Positions 16,641 to 21,035 of a stretch of DNA of 21,035 bases are shown here, piece after piece. A model generated the notes under the pieces. The model was not told the DNA's origin. It saw nothing but the letters and a program-made list of their open reading frames with translations, and ran no database searches. This DNA is from CAWELS01 sp964468205 (GTDB taxonomy: Bacteria > Acidobacteriota > Terriglobia > Bryobacterales > Bryobacteraceae), in assembly GCA_964468205.1 (NCBI GenBank), contig CAYXVG010000084.1:1-21035 (forward strand), given 5' to 3'. How positions within the stretch are numbered: position 1 is the stretch's first letter; each line of letters begins with the position of its first letter. A program made the position numbers and the translations under genes.

Positions 16641-18284
16641 TTATTGCTCCGTGACTTTCAATACCTGATCCCCAGCCACATTTTCGAGCCTCTGAATCGT
16701 CCCGGACGGCCAGGTTATCTCCACGACGTCCGCTTTAGTGGCCGCGCCTAGCCCAAAATGCAGGGGCCCAGCGCTCGAAGATGCGTACCCGAAGCTGGCA
16801 GCCTGGTGGTTGTATTGAGTCACGCCTCCGGCAACCACTTTGACCACTGCTCCCGTCCCGCTGCGGTTGCTTTCCGTGCCCTCCAGTTGGAATGCCAACC
16901 AGTGATTGGAATTCGCACTTTCGTTGATCCAGATTTCCGCTTTGTCGGCCAGTGCTGTGACAACCGCATCAATCAAGCCATCGCCGTTCAGGTCACCAAA
17001 TGCAGCGCCCCTGTGGCGTTTCGGCCTCTCCGCTGCCAGTCCTGCTTCCTGGACCAGCAACCGGAACTCACCATTGTGAAGGTTGCGGAAGACGGCGTTA
17101 TGCTGATCAACCTTCAGAACTCCTCCCAACTCTCGGGTGGACTGCACGTGGCCGCCGGACACGAACAAATCCTTCCATCCATCGTTGTCGAAGTCTAAGA
17201 TCGCGGGGCTGTAGCCTGACATTAGCCGTGATTGCTCCGTCATACCGCTGGAGAACGTCACCTCCTCAAACACCCCGTCACCCGTGTTACGGAAGAGCGG
17301 AAATGTTTCGTGTTCCAAAGCAACGAAGAAGATGTCGGGACGCCCGTCGTTATCGTAATCACGAAAATCCACACCCATACCAGAGACATATGAGCCGTGT
17401 TCCGGGAGGGCGATGCCGAGGTCAAATGCGATCTCGGAAAACTTCTCTCCGTTCAGGTTGTGGAAGAAGAAGTTAAACGCTTTGTCATTCGTCAGGAAGA
17501 TATCCGGAAATCCGTCACCATCGAAGTCGGCTACTCCGGCGCCCATTCCCTTTCCGATGTGAGAGCGAATCCCGGTCTGCTCAGACACATCGACGAAAGC
17601 GCCGTCGCCCTTGTTCTTGTAGAGCCTGTTCGGCAGGCCTTTGTACACCTTCGGGTGGCAGTAATCCGCACAAACACGCTCAGTGTCGGGATCCCAACTG
17701 AGATAGTTGACCACAAAGAGGTCGAGCAAGGAATCGTTATCGAAATCCAGCCAGACTGCATCAACCGCCCACAGAGGACCATGTTCCGGATCTGGTTGGT
17801 CAAGACCGGCCTGTGATGTCACGTCACTGAATGTGCCGTCACGGTTGTTTCTGAAGAGCGTGTAGTGATGGACTCCACTCACGAACATGTCTTCGTACCC
17901 GTCGGAGTTGTAGTCTCCGACGGACACTCCGGTGTCGAATGCCGTGCCCGCTACTCCAGCTTGCTCGGTAACATCGGTGAACTCAAGTCCACCGTCATTC
18001 CGAAACAGACGATTCCAGTACTTAGGTCCGGACTTTCTCAGCTCCGGCATTTCGCCGCCGTTGGCAAAATATATGTCCAGGTCTCCGTCGTTATCGAAGT
18101 CGAAAACGGCGACACCTCCAGCCATCGTCTCCGGTGCGTGTCTTCGGGATGTTTCTCCGTTTTCGAGTGTGAATGGTATGGAATGGTGGATGAAGCGTAT
18201 AGGCGACGTTGCTTCAGTTGCACTCGCCATTGGTAGCCAGAGCCCAAGTACGAAAACCGGCGTGGTGAATCGATCGCCCCGCAT
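16641..18284 (-). CDS. CRTAC1 family protein: FG-GAP/VCBS repeats plus ASPIC/UnbV domain
   Basis: The protein has 547 aa from the ATG at 18284; the Shine-Dalgarno sequence is weak. A signal peptide (about residues 1-22) precedes several FG-GAP/VCBS blades with calcium-binding loops of DxDxDG type: FDFDNDGDLDIYFAN, VGDYNSDGYEDMFVSG, LDFDNDSLLDLFVVN, VADFDGDGFPDIFLTN, FRDYDNDGRPDIFFVA, LDFDNDGWKDLFVSG and FGDLNGDGLIDAVVT. That makes a seven-bladed propeller. The C-terminal 75 residues are an ASPIC/UnbV domain (RSGTGAVVKVVAGG, LHFGLGAATKADVVEITWPSG). Such proteins are secreted or periplasmic and presumed to be adhesive or carbohydrate-binding; no enzyme activity is established. It converges on the TPR operon and probably has its own promoter upstream, where a minus-strand TAGAAT at 18308-18303 is a possible -10. 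Confidence 0.93.
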   Translation of the reverse strand: MRGDRFTTPVFVLGLWLPMASATEATSPIRFIHHSIPFTLENGETSRRHAPETMAGGVAVFDFDNDGDLDIYFANGGEMPELRKSGPKYWNRLFRNDGGLEFTDVTEQAGVAGTAFDTGVSVGDYNSDGYEDMFVSGVHHYTLFRNNRDGTFSDVTSQAGLDQPDPEHGPLWAVDAVWLDFDNDSLLDLFVVNYLSWDPDTERVCADYCHPKVYKGLPNRLYKNKGDGAFVDVSEQTGIRSHIGKGMGAGVADFDGDGFPDIFLTNDKAFNFFFHNLNGEKFSEIAFDLGIALPEHGSYVSGMGVDFRDYDNDGRPDIFFVALEHETFPLFRNTGDGVFEEVTFSSGMTEQSRLMSGYSPAILDFDNDGWKDLFVSGGHVQSTRELGGVLKVDQHNAVFRNLHNGEFRLLVQEAGLAAERPKRHRGAAFGDLNGDGLIDAVVTALADKAEIWINESANSNHWLAFQLEGTESNRSGTGAVVKVVAGGVTQYNHQAASFGYASSSAGPLHFGLGAATKADVVEITWPSGTIQRLENVAGDQVLKVTEQ

Positions 18285-18323
18285 CCGCTTTACCTACACT
18301 GTATTCTACCGAGGGCCACCGCC

Positions 18324-18517
18324 GTCCTGTAGTGGAGTTCGGTATGCAAGCTTCTATGCGGCGGTCGACCAAGCGGCAGGGTGCCGCCTGGTGGGCGGCC
18401 TCCCGCCGCCGGTTCGGTTACGTAGAAGGGGGCGAAGCGGAAAAGGTGGCTCAGCATCCACGATGTTGCCTCAACGACAGGAGCTAGAGAGACAGTGTTC
18501 TGCTGACACTACAGGAC
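18324..18517. mobile_element. Possible small IS/MITE remnant bounded by 11-bp inverted repeats
   Basis: GTCCTGTAGTG (18324-18334) and CACTACAGGAC (18507-18517) are perfect inverted repeats 172 bp apart. The inside has no credible gene, but holds a G/C-rich hairpin (GGCGGC, then GCCGCC, near 18395-18412). No obvious target-site duplication flanks the segment. The region from 18285 to 18622 is otherwise empty of genes. It lies between the CRTAC1 gene and the broken comM fragment, where a past insertion or deletion is likely. An 11-bp match could arise by chance, so this is tentative. Confidence 0.35.
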
Positions 18518-18622
18518 ACTAGCGTACGGATTGATTGCTGGGACCGCCTCGCTCCAAGAGCGCGTGCACACCCGGCATCCTGATCGCCCCTCCAACTTCG
18601 CCCCCTGTTCCAGTTGCGACAC

Positions 18623-18808
18623 GCACGGACACGGATTCATCGCCGTCACCAGCATAAACTTCGCCGGGAACGACAACGTCATGTTAGCCCGCGCGATGGT
18701 GACCGAGTTGTCCTCCAGCGGCTGGCGTAGCAGTTCCAAAACGTTCCGGTTGAACTCGGGTAGCTCATCGAGGAACAGGACGCCGTTGTGCGCCAGGCTC
18801 ACCTCTCC
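18623..18808 (-). pseudogene. comM: Internal fragment of ComM/YifB Mg-chelatase-like AAA ATPase
   Basis: About 62 residues, from GEVSLAHNGVLFLDELPEFN through VLELLRQPLEDNSVTIARA to FMLVTAMNPCPC, match the central part of the YifB/ComM AAA+ domain, including the Walker B motif (VLFLDE) and the sensor segment ending NPCPC. Intact ComM has about 500 residues, so the N-terminal Lon-like domain, the P-loop and the C-terminal part are all missing. The frame is open from 18991 to 18509, but the sequence on both sides of the block does not resemble the family: after NPCPC the expected GYYGD is absent. Family knowledge: ComM is a helicase used in natural transformation. This piece cannot do that. It looks like debris of a duplication or of an insertion event; a functional copy may exist elsewhere. 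Confidence 0.75.
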
Positions 18809-19062
18809 GGCCCCTTTCTTCCGCGCCTGACTCCCTTCTCGATGAGCGGCGAACTCAAGAGCCCTTCTCCCAACATGTTTGACGACTACCCCCCCCGAAA
18901 TCCCTGTGCCCTCCTCCCAACTCTGTGCCCCTGTGGTTTTCCGCACTCCGTCCCATCCCCGATCACACCCATTTCTCTTTTCCCAACCCACTCATCCCAA
19001 ACAACTTCCCCCTCCGCGCACCCCTTGACCCTTCCCCGCCCATGCTATAAACAATTACGACG
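18809..19062. other. C-rich intergenic stretch with degenerate repeat-like sequence
   Basis: No gene is supported here. The plus strand is very poor in G and rich in C, with eight C in a row at 18889-18896. The segment around 18903-18945 (CTCTGTGCCCCTGTGGTTTT at its core) resembles, on the minus strand, the ACCACAGAGG-ACACAGAG type of dispersed repeat seen in many bacterial genomes. That resemblance is from memory. A promoter for the next gene lies at its right end. Confidence 0.4.
19025..19051 (+). promoter_or_regulatory. Sigma-70-like promoter of the ATPase gene, probably near-leaderless
   Basis: TTGACC (19025-19030) and TATAAA (19046-19051) are separated by 15 nt (16 if the -35 is read one base earlier). 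Initiation about seven bases after the -10 would leave only some five bases before the ATG at 19063, and no Shine-Dalgarno sequence is present. The mRNA may therefore be nearly leaderless. The match to consensus is good, the spacing slightly short. Confidence 0.55.
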
Positions 19063-20601
19063 ATGACTAACACCGCTACAGCTCGCTCCACCTCCCCGGC
19101 CCCGGACCCGCAGTCGGCCCCGGACGCCCGCCCGGAGCCGTCCGCCTCCCCCTTCGAACGCGCCTGCGCAATCGCCTTCACCGCCAAACCCTTCCGCGCC
19201 GAAACCACCCAGCTCCTCGCCGGCTTCGACGCACCCGGCAGGCCCACCCGCGCCGTACCCGTTCGCTCCCGCCGCTTCCTCGAGTGGATCCGCCAGTCCT
19301 ATCGGCATCTCTACGGCGAGGCCCCCCGCGAACACGTCCTCCGCGAGGTCCGCAACACTTTCGAAGGTGACGCCTGGTACTCCCGCGAGCCCGGCCGCCG
19401 CGTCGATCGGCGCGTCCTCGGCTACGGCAAACTGTTCACCTGCCGCATCGCCGTCGAACGCTTCGTCCTCGACCTCGCCCGCCCGGACGGCCAGGTCGTC
19501 GACATCTCGCCCACCGGCTGGAACATCGTCCCCGGCGGCGAGCACTGCTTCTATGACTATCCCAATGCCGAACCCCTCCCGCTTCCCGTCGCGCCGGACG
19601 ACCCCGCGGCCGTGCTCGACTCCTTCCGCCGCCTCCTCGGCGTCCGCTCGGATCTCCACTGGCGCCGCGTCCTCATCTGGCTCGTCAACGCCCTCCGCCC
19701 CTGCGGCCCCTACGCCGTACTCGTCTTCCACGGACCCGCTGGCTCCGGCAAGGCCCGCGCCGTCCGCTTCCTCCGGAACTTGATCGATCCCGTCAGCGCG
19801 CCGGCCGTCCCGCCCACTCTCTCCAACCGCAAGATCGAAGCCGCCGCCTGGAGCGCGCACGTGCTTGCCCTCGACAGCGTCCGCCGCATCTCCATCCGCG
19901 TCGCTGCCGTCCTCAGCCGCATCGCCTTCGCCACCTCCCACTCCCTCACCGAACCGCACTCTGGCCGCGACCCCGTCGGCGTCACGCTCCAGCGGCCCGT
20001 CATCCTCCCCGTCGAGCGCGACCAGCCCGTCACCCCGAGCAGCCCCGTCATCCGCGACCCCGATCTCGCCCGCAACGCTCTCACCGTCGCTCTCGAACCC
20101 GGGCCCGCGCTGCCTCCCGACGAAGCCGAACGTGAATTCGAAGCGCTCCGCCCGCAACTCCTCGGAGTCCTCTGCAATGCGGCCTTCGCCGCCCTCGCCC
20201 GCGACCGTTCCGCCGAGCTCCGCCGTGTTCCCCGGCTCTACGACGTAACTATCTGGGCCGCCTCCGCCGCGGCGCCCCTCGGGCTCACGCCCTCACAAGT
20301 CCGGGAAGCCGTCTTCCCCGACACCGAACCCGCCGCCCTCGCCTGGGCCCTCGCCGGGCTCCTCGACGGCGAAAACGAGGAATGGACCGGCCGCCTCTCC
20401 GCCCTCCGCTCCCTCCTCCCCTATCACCTCGACCCGGGCTCCTCCGAATCCTTGTCTCACGCGCTCCGCCGCGCCTCCCACGAACTCCGGAAGCTCAACG
20501 TCACCGCCTCATTCAAACGCTCGAAAGGCGTCCGCACCGTCACCCTCAGCCGCCGGGGTGCCGGTTTGGACCCTTATCTTCGTGATAATCATGCCAACTA
20601 A
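19063..20601 (+). CDS. Mobile-element-type ATPase (primase/helicase-like), P-loop atypical
   Basis: The protein has 512 aa from the ATG at 19063. A Pro/Ala/Ser-rich N-terminus (1-30) is followed by about 170 residues with an aromatic-basic segment (FLEWIRQSYRHLYGEAPREH). The ATPase core begins near 200: WRRVLIWLVNALRPCGPYAV, then P-loop HGPAGSGKAR (223-232), NLIDP (239-243), VLALDSVRRIS (267-277, Walker B position), LQRPVIL (309-315) and FEALRPQLLGVLCNAAFAAL. The order matches ATPases of plasmids and integrative elements related to D5-type primase-helicases. Two points are odd: the residue after GK is Ala instead of Ser/Thr, and Walker B has one acidic residue. Activity is uncertain. Nearly all third codon positions are C or G with C favoured, unlike the left-hand genes, which suggests a foreign origin or unusual selection. 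No integrase or Toprim domain is visible nearby. Confidence 0.75.
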   Translation: MTNTATARSTSPAPDPQSAPDARPEPSASPFERACAIAFTAKPFRAETTQLLAGFDAPGRPTRAVPVRSRRFLEWIRQSYRHLYGEAPREHVLREVRNTFEGDAWYSREPGRRVDRRVLGYGKLFTCRIAVERFVLDLARPDGQVVDISPTGWNIVPGGEHCFYDYPNAEPLPLPVAPDDPAAVLDSFRRLLGVRSDLHWRRVLIWLVNALRPCGPYAVLVFHGPAGSGKARAVRFLRNLIDPVSAPAVPPTLSNRKIEAAAWSAHVLALDSVRRISIRVAAVLSRIAFATSHSLTEPHSGRDPVGVTLQRPVILPVERDQPVTPSSPVIRDPDLARNALTVALEPGPALPPDEAEREFEALRPQLLGVLCNAAFAALARDRSAELRRVPRLYDVTIWAASAAAPLGLTPSQVREAVFPDTEPAALAWALAGLLDGENEEWTGRLSALRSLLPYHLDPGSSESLSHALRRASHELRKLNVTASFKRSKGVRTVTLSRRGAGLDPYLRDNHAN

Positions 20602-20630
20602 GCCCCCAAACTGGCACCCCTTGAAGCAAC

Positions 20631-20669
20631 CCGGGCCGGGGAGTCGAGGCAATCGGCTCCCCGGCCCGG
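20631..20669. terminator. Very strong hairpin between convergent genes
   Basis: CCGGGCCGGGGAG (20631-20643) pairs perfectly with CTCCCCGGCCCGG (20657-20669). A T-G wobble and CGA/TCG extend the stem to about 17 pairs with a five-base loop. It lies 30 bp after the ATPase stop and about 128 bp from the stop of the facing minus-strand gene. No T-run follows, so it may act as a strong hairpin terminator without a U-tract, or protect 3' ends. Confidence 0.65.
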
Positions 20670-20796
20670 CGAGAGCTATCCAGCCCGCGGACCGCCTCCT
20701 TGGTTGCCGGCTCCACCGCGCCCCACCCGGCAGAACCCGTCAACCGCGCCTACTCTAAACCGCGCTGGCCGCGGCAGCCCGTCCGGCGGAGCCTCT

Positions 20797-21035
20797 TCAC
20801 GCCATCTCGTGGATCACCTGGAAGCCCATCATCCGGCCCATCCGCTCCACCATTTCCGTGTGATCCCCGTAGAAGATGACCCGGTGCAGGCCCCCAGTAT
20901 AGTTGTCGAGCCACTTGCGGGCGTCGGGGACCACGCTGCGAATCTGCGTCCGGCACCCCCGGTCGGACTGGATGTGGCCCGTAACCTCGGCCGTCGTGAC
21001 CAGGAACTTGTCCGGTCCGTCGAACCGCCCCACGG
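20797..21035 (-). CDS. C-terminal end of a probable L-fucose/arabinose isomerase-like protein (partial)
   Basis: The frame is open to the right edge and ends at the TGA at 20797; the GTG near 21033 is not a convincing start, so the gene continues outside. The visible 78 residues include GRFDGPDKFLVTTAEVTGHI, CRTQIRSVVPDARKWLDNY, GGLHRVIFYGDH and a terminal GFQVIHEM. The GLHR-x-IFYGDH segment resembles the C-terminal part of sugar isomerases of the L-fucose isomerase superfamily found in Acidobacteriota and Planctomycetes. This family call is from recall and only one domain end can be seen. If right, the protein is a cytoplasmic ketose/aldose isomerase of sugar catabolism, and the mobile-type ATPase and its flanks would have been inserted beside a normal metabolic gene. 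Confidence 0.5.
   Translation of the reverse strand, partial: VGRFDGPDKFLVTTAEVTGHIQSDRGCRTQIRSVVPDARKWLDNYTGGLHRVIFYGDHTEMVERMGRMMGFQVIHEMA

Noticed and set aside
18889..18896. Run of eight C as a possible phase-variable tract
   Set aside because: It lies in no supported gene and well outside the promoter at 19025-19051.
19045..20157. Long minus-strand open frame (370 codons) opposite the ATPase gene
   Set aside because: The product is a low-complexity Gly/Ala/Asp/Glu string produced by the C-rich opposite strand. The plus-strand frame carries the recognisable ATPase motifs.

Overview
The window looks like chromosomal DNA of an Acidobacteriota bacterium, most likely of the Bryobacterales/Solibacter type. 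This rests on the gene families, not on a marker gene: an Oar-like TonB-dependent receptor with an N-terminal carboxypeptidase-regulatory domain, a membrane-anchored regulator of the type often found with such receptors, three exported Gfo/Idh/MocA oxidoreductases, a DUF1080 protein, several exported TPR proteins and a CRTAC1-type FG-GAP protein. Planctomycetes share some of these families but rarely this receptor type. No rRNA, tRNA or CRISPR array was seen.

Left block, minus strand, about 11.1 kb down to 0.27 kb. The transcription order is membrane-anchored regulator (11093-9699), TonB-dependent receptor (9623-6207), exported Cna-B/carboxypeptidase-like plus TPR protein (6087-5245), two Tat-type Gfo/Idh/MocA proteins (5227-4028 and 4001-2580), a DUF1080 protein (2569-1769), a frameshifted cysteine-rich gene remnant (1757-1172) and an exported protein of unknown function (1159-272). 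Spacing is 10 to 26 nt over the TPR-Gfo-Gfo-DUF1080 stretch, so this is very likely one transcription unit. Receptor, periplasmic oxidoreductases and DUF1080 together suggest uptake and oxidative cleavage of a glycoside through a 3-keto intermediate. The substrate is not visible.

Middle block, plus strand, 11.5-16.6 kb, divergent from the regulator: a third Tat-exported Gfo/Idh/MocA protein, then three exported TPR proteins, the last two of which overlap their upstream neighbours. It converges on a minus-strand CRTAC1/ASPIC protein (18284-16641), with a hairpin between. The divergent region 11094-11497 and the gap before the receptor share a GGTAAC-type site that could tie both units to the regulator.

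Right block, 18.3-21.0 kb, looks like a mobile or scrambled region. It has a 194-bp segment bounded by perfect 11-bp inverted repeats, a 62-residue internal fragment of a ComM/YifB Mg-chelatase-like ATPase, a strikingly C-rich intergenic stretch with a good promoter, and a 512-aa mobile-element-type ATPase whose P-loop lacks the usual Ser/Thr. A very strong hairpin separates that gene from the convergent 3' end of a probable sugar-isomerase gene that runs off the right edge.
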